A stretch of 64,000 nt of DNA from JAWPMV01 sp039819665. Its GTDB lineage: Bacteria; Bacteroidota; Bacteroidia; J057. Under the pieces are notes generated by a model. It did no database searches, was not told where the DNA came from, and was given only the letters and a program-made list of their open reading frames with translations. The DNA lies in assembly GCA_039819665.1 (NCBI GenBank), contig JBCBRM010000048.1:1-64000 (forward strand). Direction: 5' to 3'. The position numbers and the translations under genes are program-made. Of the stretch, positions 55,103 through 64,000 are shown piece after piece (position 1 is the first letter of the stretch; each line of letters starts with the position of its first letter).

Positions 55103-56146
55103 AAAAGTTTAATTAAGAGACTTTATATTTTACCTGGATAAGCAGGCTAAGACTTCCAAAAGAACGCGTATAGTTATCCCTATCCGGACTGATTAAAAGG
55201 CGAATAGAATTATCAAGATTATTTGAATTTGGAGGGGGAAATCTTTCAGAAAGAGCTGTATAAATTCTTCTAAAGAATTACATAAAAATGTTATAATTAT
55301 TTTAGTTTATAGAATTAGGGTTAGAACTTCTAATGTCTAAAGCGAAAAGGTAATTTGCCTCGATCATTCCTTATTATCCATGTTTTTCCATGCTAAGATC
55401 AAGTGCTACATTCGCCAATAAATCCTATCATGAGAGTTATTTTCTAAGAGCTAATAAGGTTTTACGGTTAGGGAATGGGAACAGAATCAGAAGTAAATTC
55501 TGCTTTACTCTATTTCCATTCTTAAGCTTATCTCAAGATCACCATTAAAGTCACCAGATAAAACTATTTCATAGTCTAAACCAAAGTGGTCGTGCTATTT
55601 GGTACTTAGGCCGCCTCCATAAGGTTTGGGAGTTTGACTTAGGACATTATTCCCAAGAATTAACAACACTGTAATCATAAAGTATTTTTTCAAAAAACTA
55701 AATTTGTTTATGATTTTGTTTTATAAATATTGTAAAAAATTATACTCTAATAAATTTTGTATCTAATACATAAATCTCAATGTGAGACAGGGAAAGATTT
55801 AAGAATTAAAAAATCCTACACAAGATTTACTTTATTTGAAGAATAGCGAAGTCTGATCGTGTAATTAGGTGCTTCTATGGCATAACTGGGATAGAAGCGG
55901 TTATTAAACCTTAGTACTTTTGACTTAAGTGCAGATAAAGTCCTGTGATCCTACTTATCCCTCCTCCAATTATTTTTCCTTTTCCCATTTTCATTTTATT
56001 TGTCTTAGATATTTTTTCGAATATTTTCCAAAACCAATAAAATCAGAAATGATATATCGTAATTGGGGTAATTCATCGCGCAGCTGGTATGGAGCTACAA
56101 ACTATCTATTTGTAGCTTTGAAACAGAAAAGATAAAATAGCCAAGT
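55103..56146. other. Intergenic with decayed small exported-protein gene
   Basis: About 1 kb upstream of two operons. A minus-strand relic at 55505-55679 begins with a signal peptide-like stretch (FMITVLLILGNNVLSQ then TPKPYGGGLSTK) but has a TAG at 55596-55598 and a frame change near 55560, so it is dead. The rest contains no gene. Confidence 0.4.
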
Positions 56147-59100
56147 ATGCCAAATCGATATAGAATATTATTCCTTATTATTTTATTCCCATTTTTCTGC
56201 TTGGGACAATTATCGATCAGTCTGAAAGAAGAGCATTTTGATTTGAAAAATGGTCTCCCTGGAATAGAGATACTATCTATAGCACAAGACTCGATGGGTT
56301 ATTTATGGATAGGAACTTCCAATGGTATTGCCAGGTTTGACGGATATGCTTTTGAAAGTTTTTCCTATCAAGAAGGGCAGGAAAATATTATCCCAGGTAA
56401 TATTATTGAAGAGATTTATGTGGATTCAAAAGGTATGGTTTGGATTGGAACCCTTGGTAATGGCATTGCTTGCTATAATCCATACACTCATAAATCAGCG
56501 TTTTTTCAAAAGAACCTTAACTCATCCATTTCTTTACCAAGTAATTATGTATCGGCTTTTCTTGAAGATATAAAAGGAGATATTTGGATCGGAAGCTCGA
56601 GAGGCGGAATAAGCAGGCTGAGAGAGCAACAGATACAATCCTGGGCCCCTTCTAATTTTTTATCAAAGGAAAAACCTAGTCTTATAGACTGTATTTTTGA
56701 TATTCAACAAAGTCCAATAGATTCTAATATACTTTGGATATCTACTAGAAATGGCCTGATCAGCTTTGATAAATTAAAGGCTAACCAAAATGAAAGTAAT
56801 CCTTTTGAACTTCATAAACATCCTAGCCAGGAAAAAGGAAATTGGGTAACAACTCACAAAATTATTTTTGATCAAGATAGTTCTCTCTGGATAGGAAGTT
56901 GGGAAGGGCGACTAGGACTTCTTCACTACTTTCCAGAAAAGAAAAAATGGGAAAGCTTTACTTATAATGACTCTTCTGTTTGGAATGGAGTGTCTAATGT
57001 CATTTTCGATCTAGAATGGAAAAATAAAAATGAGATTTGGATCGGCACCCATGATAATGGTATTGGCTCATTTTCTAAATCTGATCACCAGTTTAAATTC
57101 CTTTCTCCTGAATTAGAAAACCCTGCTTTTTCTAGTGATAGGACAGTAAGAGAAGTTCTGATTGACCGAAATAATATCATTTGGGGAGCTTCTCAAAATG
57201 GCCTCAAAAAATTTGATCCTAATCGAAAAACTATAGAGAAAAAATTATTTGGCCAAGAGTTTGGGCCTATTATAATTTTTGAAGACATGGTTAAAATACC
57301 ACAGTCGCAAAATGTATTGGTTGCCGTAAATAATAATTCCTTCCTTTTAGATATTAACCTCAAATCAAAAGATTACACCTGGATTAAGATTGATTCAATA
57401 AATATAAAATCCATTGCACCAATTTCTAAAGATCAATTCCTAATTACAGGTTATTCAAGAAAAAAAGGCACATTGAGTGGCCTTCACCTTTACAATAATG
57501 AGTCCAAAGAAATGGCTCCCGTTGACCAAGTTTGGGGAGACTGGCTTAATCCCATAAAAGGCAAACCAGGATATTTAGTAAAAAAGGGACCGCTAGGTAT
57601 ATACTGGATGTTATCACATAGAAATAGGTTGTGGAGAATAGATTTACAGAATAAACATCTTTCGGAATTTACATTTGAACAAATCATAGGCAGAGAAGAA
57701 ACTGAGTATGATATCATCCAAGATTTCATTTTCGATAGTAGTGGTAAAATTTGGTTTGCTGTGCATCAAGGTATTTCATGTTATGATCCTTTAGCAAGGG
57801 AAGGAAAATTTATTTCTTTATTATCTAAAGATATTCAAAGGGCATTTGTAACTATAGTTAGCGATCAAAATGGAAGTATATGGGCTGGTTCTCTTGACGG
57901 GGGAATATTCAAAGTTCAACCTCATTCTCCATACCATTATGAACAATTCACTTCAAAAAATGGATTAAATAGCGAGCGTATTTGGAAGATAACTAAAGGA
58001 CCTGGCGATGAGATATGGCTAGCAACTACAGGAGGTCTTTATAAACTTGATCCTAAGAACAATCAATTCCAAAATTACTCCACGCTATTTGGCAAAACAT
58101 TTACTCATTTAACTGTCGATCCAACTGGCTTAATTCTACTTGGTAGTAATGATGGCTTGAGATGGTTCTATCCTGATAAACTTCCAATTAATATTTACTC
58201 GCCAGTTCCACTGATCACTTCATTCAAAGTACTAAATGAGCCATTTCCATTGGATTCTAGCATTCAAACTAAAAAGTCTATAAGCTTAAACTATGATCAA
58301 AACTTTTTCTCCTTCGAGTTTTCTTCTGTAAATTTTACTACTCCCGAAGATCAAAATTATCTTTATAGACTAGAAGGTCTTGACCCTAAATGGATAAATA
58401 GTAATGGGAGAAGGTATGCCAGCTATTCCAATGTAGCTCCTGGTAAATATTCCTTTCAAGTAAAAGCATTTAATAATGACGGTATAGAAAGTGAATATCC
58501 TGCAGAAATTTCCATTCAGCGGCTTCCTGCTTATTGGGAGACTAAGTTATTTAAGGCATTCTTTATTTTTTCAATCATCACTATAGTATTCGCCCTTTAT
58601 AACTTTCGAGTTCAACAAATCCGAAAAGAAGAAAATCTCAAAAATTCTTTTGACCAACAATTGATAGAAGTAAAAGAAATGGCTCTCCGTTCACAAATGA
58701 ACCCACACTTCATTTTCAACTGCCTAAACTCTATTGATAATTTGCTTATCAAAAATAACCGCGTCGCAGCTATGGATTATCTGACGAAGTTTGCTCATTT
58801 AATCCGAATAATTCTCAATCATGCCAGAAAAGATTATGTTTCTCTGGAAAAAGAACTTAAAGCCTGGTATCTATATGTTGAGATAGAACAACTAAGATTT
58901 AAGCAGGATTTTGACTTTAGATGTTCAATCGCCGAAGACCTAACTCTTTCTGAGACCATATTACCACCAAATATTGTACAACCTTATATAGAAAATGCTA
59001 TTCTTCATGGGCTACTGAAGAAAAATGGGACAAAAAAACTAAGACTGGATATCCTTAAAAAGGAAAGGAAGTTACACATTGTAATATCAGATAATGGAAT

Positions 59101-59305
59101 TGGGAGAGAGGAAGCTGCAAGCTATAGAGTTGATCAAGGAATAAATAGAGAATCCCTTGGTACAAAAATAACGAAAGATAGATTGGCATTAGTAAGTAAA
59201 AAAATGGGAGATGATGCAGAGGTAGATATTAAAGACCTTTACCAAAAAGATGGTAGGCCAGCAGGAACCCAGGTAACTCTCAGTATCCCAGAAATCACAA
59301 CTTGA
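56147..59305 (+). CDS. Two-component sensor: propeller, Y_Y_Y and LytS-type histidine kinase
   Basis: 1052 aa. Signal peptide (LFLIILFPFFCLG), seven or more regulator-propeller repeats (YLWIGTSNGIARFDGYAF, DIWIGSSRGGISRL, EIWIGTHDNGIGSF and further through GEIWLATTGGLYKL) up to about residue 680, Y_Y_Y domain (SFEFSSVNFTTPEDQNYLYRLEGLDPKW), transmembrane helix (about 800-820, FIFSIITIVFALYNF) and a His_kinase domain with MNPHFIFNCLNSIDNLL (H853) then ATPase boxes (NIVQPYIENAILHG, ISDNGIGR). The receiver and DNA-binding parts are in the next gene rather than fused. It senses an extracellular ligand, probably a polysaccharide. Confidence 0.95.
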   Translation: MPNRYRILFLIILFPFFCLGQLSISLKEEHFDLKNGLPGIEILSIAQDSMGYLWIGTSNGIARFDGYAFESFSYQEGQENIIPGNIIEEIYVDSKGMVWIGTLGNGIACYNPYTHKSAFFQKNLNSSISLPSNYVSAFLEDIKGDIWIGSSRGGISRLREQQIQSWAPSNFLSKEKPSLIDCIFDIQQSPIDSNILWISTRNGLISFDKLKANQNESNPFELHKHPSQEKGNWVTTHKIIFDQDSSLWIGSWEGRLGLLHYFPEKKKWESFTYNDSSVWNGVSNVIFDLEWKNKNEIWIGTHDNGIGSFSKSDHQFKFLSPELENPAFSSDRTVREVLIDRNNIIWGASQNGLKKFDPNRKTIEKKLFGQEFGPIIIFEDMVKIPQSQNVLVAVNNNSFLLDINLKSKDYTWIKIDSINIKSIAPISKDQFLITGYSRKKGTLSGLHLYNNESKEMAPVDQVWGDWLNPIKGKPGYLVKKGPLGIYWMLSHRNRLWRIDLQNKHLSEFTFEQIIGREETEYDIIQDFIFDSSGKIWFAVHQGISCYDPLAREGKFISLLSKDIQRAFVTIVSDQNGSIWAGSLDGGIFKVQPHSPYHYEQFTSKNGLNSERIWKITKGPGDEIWLATTGGLYKLDPKNNQFQNYSTLFGKTFTHLTVDPTGLILLGSNDGLRWFYPDKLPINIYSPVPLITSFKVLNEPFPLDSSIQTKKSISLNYDQNFFSFEFSSVNFTTPEDQNYLYRLEGLDPKWINSNGRRYASYSNVAPGKYSFQVKAFNNDGIESEYPAEISIQRLPAYWETKLFKAFFIFSIITIVFALYNFRVQQIRKEENLKNSFDQQLIEVKEMALRSQMNPHFIFNCLNSIDNLLIKNNRVAAMDYLTKFAHLIRIILNHARKDYVSLEKELKAWYLYVEIEQLRFKQDFDFRCSIAEDLTLSETILPPNIVQPYIENAILHGLLKKNGTKKLRLDILKKERKLHIVISDNGIGREEAASYRVDQGINRESLGTKITKDRLALVSKKMGDDAEVDIKDLYQKDGRPAGTQVTLSIPEITT

Positions 59306-59318
59306 ATATTTTAATACC

Positions 59319-60059
59319 GTGGAAGATATTACTGCTATAATCATTGATGATGAAATAGATGCTATTGAGGTCCTTAAATTTAAACTAGAACTCACATGTC
59401 CTTGGATAAATATCATTGGGTACTCCCAAGACCCTCAAGAAGCGATAAAATTGATAAGGAATAAAAAGCCAGATATTTTATTCTTAGATATTGAATTTGA
59501 AAAAGAAAAGATGGCGGGATTTACTCTTCTAGAGGAAATTGATCATATACCTTTTCAACTAATTTTTACAACAGCCCATGAGGAACATGCGATTAAAGCA
59601 TTCCGCGTGCAAGCCACTGATTATCTACTAAAGCCAATAGTAAGGGAACAATTACTAGCTGCAGTAAATAAAGCAATTCATAACCTTGGCAGGGATTCAG
59701 TAAGAGATAAAACCTTATCAAGCTTATCAAAAATCGAACTGCCCACAGCCACTGGCCTTATCTTCGTTGAAACTAAGGATATCATCTATGCTGAAGTCTT
59801 CAACAAAACCACACATATTTACTTTGTTGATAAGTCAACCATTTCTATGAATAGGCCCATTAATAGCTTGGAAGAAAAACTAGAGAAAACTTCAGAACAT
59901 TTTTTTAAACCCCATCAATCATACCTTATTAACCTAAGGCATGTAACCGAATGGATCAGAGGAGATGGTGGTTATTTACTTTTACTAAATGAACACCAGG
60001 TTCCTGTTGCAAAGAATAGAAAAACACACTTATTGAAAATTTGGAAAACAAATACCTGA
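59319..60059 (+). CDS. LytTR response regulator
   Basis: 246 aa with a receiver domain (D10-D11, phosphoacceptor D57 in ILFLDIEF, K105 in YLLKPI) and a C-terminal LytTR DNA-binding domain (from about 140, IYAEVFNKTTHIYFVD, FFKPHQSYLINLRHVTEWIRGDGGYLLLLNEHQVPVAKNRK). Starts 13 bp after the sensor gene, so it is its cognate regulator. Likely targets are the neighbouring genes, perhaps including the caspase fusion downstream. Confidence 0.95.
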   Translation: MEDITAIIIDDEIDAIEVLKFKLELTCPWINIIGYSQDPQEAIKLIRNKKPDILFLDIEFEKEKMAGFTLLEEIDHIPFQLIFTTAHEEHAIKAFRVQATDYLLKPIVREQLLAAVNKAIHNLGRDSVRDKTLSSLSKIELPTATGLIFVETKDIIYAEVFNKTTHIYFVDKSTISMNRPINSLEEKLEKTSEHFFKPHQSYLINLRHVTEWIRGDGGYLLLLNEHQVPVAKNRKTHLLKIWKTNT

Positions 60060-60693
60060 TTTATTTCCAAGTTAAATCCATTACCTCAAACTGAGGAGAT
60101 GTCCGCTAATCGCGTAAAATTAAGTTCATAAGCCAATCAGATTTTGGGGATTCCCTCCGTGAAAATTTTTTCTCTCAAGCTTTCAAAAACTCTTTCTACA
60201 GCGGAGCGATAAACCGGGGAAATAGCCTGTCCATACCTGCGAAGGAAAAAATACACTTACCCCTACCCCACCTTTTTCGAAATGAAAAATAGGGCGCACG
60301 CATAGCCAGGAGATAATGGATTCGCGCTCCTCCCTTTGCTGAATTTCAGCAAGGGTAAGTTGACCCAGAGCGGAAGGGTTCAAAAGGGCTAAGGAAGATT
60401 TTTTCCAGGGCAGCTCGTCTCGGTATTGACTGGCTGTGGGAAGGGCACCTTTTCTCCTAAAGCTTGAAAGAAAAAAGGCCTGTGAGGATGCCCCTGTTTG
60501 GGTGGGACTTACAGACTCCTTTTCGATAAGGAAGAAAGTGCCAGAGCCAGGCCTTATGGAAAAGACCTTTGTGGATCAATCAAGAATCCTGACTGACGAA
60601 GCATGAAGAGGGGAGGGTTCGACTTGATTCGGGTGAGTGAAACATTTTCCAAGAATTCTCTATCTTGCATATTCACAGCCCCCATAGATACAT
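60060..60693. other. Intergenic with a possible transposase scrap
   Basis: 634 bp without a gene. On the minus strand at about 60143-60258 the frame VYFFLRRYGQAISPVYRSAV then ERVFESLREKIFTEGIPKI resembles the end of a DDE transposase, but the length is too short for certainty. The composition here is more GC-rich than the surroundings, which may indicate transfer. Confidence 0.35.
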
Positions 60694-63141
60694 ATGGCCA
60701 AAGAAAGAGGATTCGAAATAGAAGAAAGAGGAAACTCAAGAGCTGCTGGTAAAAACTATCTACTGATCATTGGGATAGATAAATATCAGGAGGTAGATCC
60801 TTTACACAATGCTGTCAAGGATAGTAAGGCTGTGCGTGATATCCTGTTGAAGAGATACTCCTTTGAGGCGAGTGAGCTGATAGAGCTATATGATGAAGAG
60901 GCAAGTAGGGAAAACATCATCGAAGCATTTGATGAACTTTCAGAGAAAATCACCTCTCATGACAATCTCCTGATCTATTATGCAGGTCATGGGTATTATC
61001 GACAAAATCTAAAGCTGGGCTATTGGGTTCCTGTCAAAGCCAGAGATAGAAAATTTGCTGGCTTTATTGAACATTCAACCATCCGCAATTACATTCGTGC
61101 CATTCCTTCCCATCATACTTTTCTTATCGTAGATTCCTGCTTTTCGGGTAATCTGCTTAGAGGACAGGGTAGAGATATTTCTGAAACCGTAGTTCACGCC
61201 AGCAAAGTAGACCGCTTCCCTTCTCGCTGGTGCCTGGCTGCAGGCATGATCGAAAAAGTATCCGATGGCTTTATCGGCGACCATAGTCCATTTGCAAGAA
61301 GTCTTATTACCTTTCTCGAAAAGAACCAGGAAGCTCGCTTTCCTGTGCAGGACCTGGTTACCCATGTTAGTAAAGCTGCATCTAACAATGCCGACCAAAC
61401 CCCCATAGGAGGAATCATAGAGAAAAGTGGAGACCAAAATGGACAGTTTGTCTTTGACCTCAAAAAAGATGAGGCCAGGGATTGGCAAAAGCTGATCCAA
61501 AGTCCTTCAACATCCACCTATCGAAGCTTTGTCAAAGCCTGGCCCGAAGGCAGACATACAGAAGAAGTCTACTTTAAACTAGCCCTGGAAGAAAATAGCC
61601 TTCCTGCTTATCGCGACTACCTCAATCGGTATGAACATACGAATGGTAAATATGTAGATGATGTCATAGATCGAATGGAGCAACTGGAAAGAGAGACTGC
61701 CTTGCAAAGGGCTATTCGATCTGGAGAGGCAAGTCTGCGGAGGTTTATTCGGGATGAAAGAAGGAGAGACAGGGAAAGTATATTTCTGTTGAAAGCCCAA
61801 GAGGCTCTGGATACTCTCCTCCCTGAGCAGCGAGAACCCCAGGCATGGCAAACTGCCGAACAACAAAATACTGAAGCCAGCTACCAACGCTATCTTTATG
61901 AGTTTCCTAATGGCTCAAATTCCCTTACAGCTAAAAACAAGATAGAGGATTTCCACAAGACAGTCGAAGAAGAGCGAAAAGCTCAGGAAGCAGCAGCAAA
62001 AAGAAAAGCAGATCGAATAAAAAAGCAAGAGGAAGAAAATGAAAAGTGCTTTCAAAAAGCCTCGGAGCTAACCAAAGAACCCAAGAAGGAAGGCAAGCCT
62101 AAAGAGGACCAGAGAAATATCAAGAAAGTACCTAATACTCCTTCAGAGCATAAATCAGAAGCAAAAAAGCTAGACGAACTTATCGAAGAAGAACCAGCCC
62201 GTACAATTCTGCCCTTTTTCCTCATTCACAAACAGGTTTTAGGTATAGGAATTGTTATCATTATCATCTTACTACTTTTATGGAGCCCTTGGAAAACTTC
62301 TGATTATAGAAAGAAGACATTATCCATAAAAGAACCCACTACTCCCAAAATCGAAAGTGTCAATCAAAATATACCTCTTTCTAAAGAAGAAATCCTACGA
62401 AATATAGGAGATAATATGGTGATAATTCCAGGTGGAAGCTTTAAAATGGGAAATGAATTCGAAAATGGCAAAAGCGATGCAAAGCCTATCCATACTGTAA
62501 AATTAGATAGTTTCTATCTATCTACATTCGAAGTAACATTTGAGGAATATGATCTCTATGTGAACGAAACGGGAGGGCAAAAGCCTAATGATGAGGGTTG
62601 GGGACGAGCAAAAAGACCAGCCATATATATAAGTTGGTTGGATGCAATAATGTATTGTAATTGGTTAAGTCAGCAAAAGGGCTATAAACCAGTATATAAG
62701 ATTAATAGTAAATCTGTTCTTGCCAATTGGTCAGCTGACGGTTTCCGTTTACCCACTGAAGCTGAGTGGGAGTTTGCAGCTCGCGGAGGCAAAGGCTTTA
62801 AATATTCAGGTAGTAATAATCCAGACCAAGTATGTTGGAATAAACAAAACTCCAAGGGTAGAACTCATCCAGTAGGGCAAAAAGAACCTAACGGGTTTGG
62901 GCTTTTTGATATGTCAGGTAATGTTAGGGAGTGGTGTTGGGATTGGTACGCAATATATTACTTAAAAAAACCGAATTTTAATCCCAAGGGATTTAATGGC
63001 GGGTATTTCCGAGTGCTCCGTGGGGGTAGTTGGGCTCAAAATGTTCAAGATTGCCAAATTGCTCTCCGCAACAATTACCTTCCACCTGCTCAAGTTTCAG
63101 ATTTAGGTTTTAGACTTGCAAGGACCTATTTGCCTCTATAG
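60694..63141 (+). CDS. Caspase-like peptidase fused through a transmembrane helix to an FGE domain
   Basis: 815 aa. N-terminal C14/metacaspase domain (about 20-255): LLIIGIDKYQEVDPLHNAVKD, catalytic H99 in YYAGHG and C149 in VDSCFSG, then RSLITFLE. A helical TPR-like and charged coiled coil occupies about 265-490 (AALKRKADRIKKQEEENEK). One membrane helix (about 512-533, VLGIGIVIIIILLLLW). The C-terminal FGE/SUMF1-type domain (575-812) has MVIIPGGSFKMGNEF, FEVTFEEYDLY, FRLPTEAEWEFAARGG, GLFDMSGNVREWCWDW and VLRGGSWAQN. Topology puts the protease in the cytoplasm and the FGE domain in the periplasm. Bacterial caspase fusions are often effectors of defence or cell-death systems. Confidence 0.9.
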   Translation: MAKERGFEIEERGNSRAAGKNYLLIIGIDKYQEVDPLHNAVKDSKAVRDILLKRYSFEASELIELYDEEASRENIIEAFDELSEKITSHDNLLIYYAGHGYYRQNLKLGYWVPVKARDRKFAGFIEHSTIRNYIRAIPSHHTFLIVDSCFSGNLLRGQGRDISETVVHASKVDRFPSRWCLAAGMIEKVSDGFIGDHSPFARSLITFLEKNQEARFPVQDLVTHVSKAASNNADQTPIGGIIEKSGDQNGQFVFDLKKDEARDWQKLIQSPSTSTYRSFVKAWPEGRHTEEVYFKLALEENSLPAYRDYLNRYEHTNGKYVDDVIDRMEQLERETALQRAIRSGEASLRRFIRDERRRDRESIFLLKAQEALDTLLPEQREPQAWQTAEQQNTEASYQRYLYEFPNGSNSLTAKNKIEDFHKTVEEERKAQEAAAKRKADRIKKQEEENEKCFQKASELTKEPKKEGKPKEDQRNIKKVPNTPSEHKSEAKKLDELIEEEPARTILPFFLIHKQVLGIGIVIIIILLLLWSPWKTSDYRKKTLSIKEPTTPKIESVNQNIPLSKEEILRNIGDNMVIIPGGSFKMGNEFENGKSDAKPIHTVKLDSFYLSTFEVTFEEYDLYVNETGGQKPNDEGWGRAKRPAIYISWLDAIMYCNWLSQQKGYKPVYKINSKSVLANWSADGFRLPTEAEWEFAARGGKGFKYSGSNNPDQVCWNKQNSKGRTHPVGQKEPNGFGLFDMSGNVREWCWDWYAIYYLKKPNFNPKGFNGGYFRVLRGGSWAQNVQDCQIALRNNYLPPAQVSDLGFRLARTYLPL

Positions 63142-63530
63142 GGTCTTGGTCGAAACTTTGTATTGAAGATTCGAAATTTAAATTAAATAACCCACCACCG
63201 TCTGTTGTTTTACTTCTTTTAATACTTTTAAAGGTTTCCAGTTCTTATAACTAACTATAATTCAACTACTTACCCACTCCAAAAGCGAGATATCTGGGGA
63301 ATAAAACGAGAAATAGGAGGTGAATAACGAGAGATTGGGGGTATTCAGAAAATGCAGCTTTGAATGTTTGATTGTGCATGTAGGGACGAAAGATTGCTTA
63401 CTATACTATATTTGACACCGGCAGAGCTCTTCTTCAGCAATCATTGAAAGCAAAGAAAGCACGAGCATATTTATGGTTCCAGTTCCTTGGTGTTGAAAAG
63501 GGGCATAGTGGGGATTTCCATTACGACTTG
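63142..63530. other. Intergenic next to the group II intron
   Basis: No gene supported. The minus-strand frame at 63406-63642 overlaps domain V and carries no family signature, so it is not a protein gene. The part at 63406-63530 may be the exon-side flank interrupted by the intron. Confidence 0.4.
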
Positions 63531-63634
63531 AGGGTAGGATAAGCTGCCAGTCCATTACCCTAGGTATGATGAACCAACAACTCTCCGTTAGAACCGTGCT
63601 TACACCGTTAAGTGTACACGGCTCATGACTTTCT
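63531..63634 (-). ncRNA. Group II intron 3' end (domain V, possible domain VI)
   Basis: On the minus strand, 63591-63624 gives a 34-nt domain V: an 8-bp stem 1-8 with 27-34 starting GAGCC (the catalytic AGC), the two-base AG bulge at 25-26, an upper stem 9-13 with 20-24 and a UAAC tetraloop closed by a U-G pair. This is the standard intron core layout. A further hairpin, AGGGTA (63531-63536) with TACCCT (63556-63561), could be domain VI, but the 29-nt gap from domain V is longer than usual, so the exact 3' splice site is not set. Confidence 0.85.
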
Positions 63635-64000
63635 TTAGGCATACTTTCTTGCTAACTCATGTGGGCTTAACTCTCGTTCCTCCCATTTTCTGATCCCAAG
63701 TTTTTGCATCATGTTTTGGGCCATCAGATCGAGGTTCAGTCCGTCATATTCTCCCTTGTGGATTTTCCTATGACATTCCAAACATACTGGGATCTGCTTA
63801 CGGTTTAGCCTTTGCATAGCAAGGGTAAACCCGTGAACTTTCTTCCCCATCTTTCTGATATGCTTGACATGGTGCATCTCTATCTCACCTGCCTCCTGCA
63901 TTTTATAGTTGCAGATGCAGCACTGATCTAGGTCTAACCAACTGGATTGGCGGTTATTAATAATTTCCACCAGGGGTATTTTGTCATCCTTGATACTCTG
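63635..64000 (-). CDS. ltrA: Group II intron-encoded protein, C-terminal HNH endonuclease part (partial)
   Basis: The frame is open to the right edge: QSIKDDKIPLV then EIINNRQSSWLDLDQCCICNYKM, EIEMHHVKHIRKMG, LAMQRLNRKQIPVCLECHRK and KGEYDGLNLD. The paired cysteines (CCIC, PVCLECH), histidines and NRKQ are the En (HNH) domain of LtrA-type maturase proteins. The reverse transcriptase and maturase X domains lie outside the window. It enables splicing and retrohoming. Domain V follows directly downstream, confirming the orientation. Confidence 0.88.
   Translation of the reverse strand, partial: QSIKDDKIPLVEIINNRQSSWLDLDQCCICNYKMQEAGEIEMHHVKHIRKMGKKVHGFTLAMQRLNRKQIPVCLECHRKIHKGEYDGLNLDLMAQNMMQKLGIRKWEERELSPHELARKYA

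Noticed and set aside
63406..63642. 78-codon minus-strand frame
   Set aside because: It runs through domain V of the group II intron and past its likely 3' end; the translated text has no family character.

Overview
The window looks like a chromosomal segment from a low-GC marine or environmental Bacteroidota, probably Saprospiria or Cytophagia; the sequence does not settle the class. The basis is the presence of proteins with type IX secretion (T9SS) C-terminal sorting domains, GEVED and ASPIC/UnbV modules, a SusC-type TonB receptor with an N-terminal carboxypeptidase-like domain, a propeller histidine kinase paired with a LytTR regulator, Bacteroidota-type lipoproteins, AT-rich leaders and a near absence of Shine-Dalgarno sites. 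I see no tRNA, rRNA, CRISPR array or prophage.

Layout. 0-6 kb: a response regulator, a complete IS3-family (IS407-like) element with 4-bp target duplications, a Crp/Fnr regulator, then a gene-poor stretch with a candidate small RNA and a decayed exported-protein gene. 6-18 kb: a pentapeptide-repeat protein, then a 1920-residue T9SS protein flanked on both sides by members of one unrecognised family (one copy apparently frameshifted at an A8 run), and a second T9SS protein. 18-31 kb: an adenylate cyclase-TPR protein, a PDZ protein, a thioesterase, TetR and Crp regulators, an outer-membrane protein and an NAD-dependent epimerase, followed by an IS1182-type relic, a whole decayed AraC regulator and three exported proteins. 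31-41 kb: a stress cluster on the minus strand (HD-PycTM, coiled-coil proteins, two MscS channels, a baeRF release-factor-like protein, Dps, a universal stress protein cut by one stop codon) beside DUF3124 and CorA genes on the plus strand.

41-50 kb: an LRR protein, an FGE-like lipoprotein, a TetR relic, an array of about 130-nt units each ending in a terminator-like hairpin, a CIA30/TspO-like pair, and a TonB receptor divergent from a MarR regulator with matching palindromes on both sides of marR. 49-56 kb: a resolvase relic beside a 3'-truncated lipoprotein gene, a DinB-like gene with an attC-like foldback at its stop codon next to a tyrosine recombinase, and a three-gene envelope operon. 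56-64 kb: a sensor kinase/LytTR pair, a caspase-transmembrane-FGE fusion, and the 3' end of a group II intron (domain V plus the HNH end of its reverse transcriptase) running off the right edge.

Theme: a region of environmental sensing, surface display and stress defence with much gene decay and mobile-element traffic. The least conventional signals are the caspase-FGE fusion, the ~130-nt terminator-unit array, the family flanking the giant T9SS gene, and the attC-like site beside a non-IntI recombinase.
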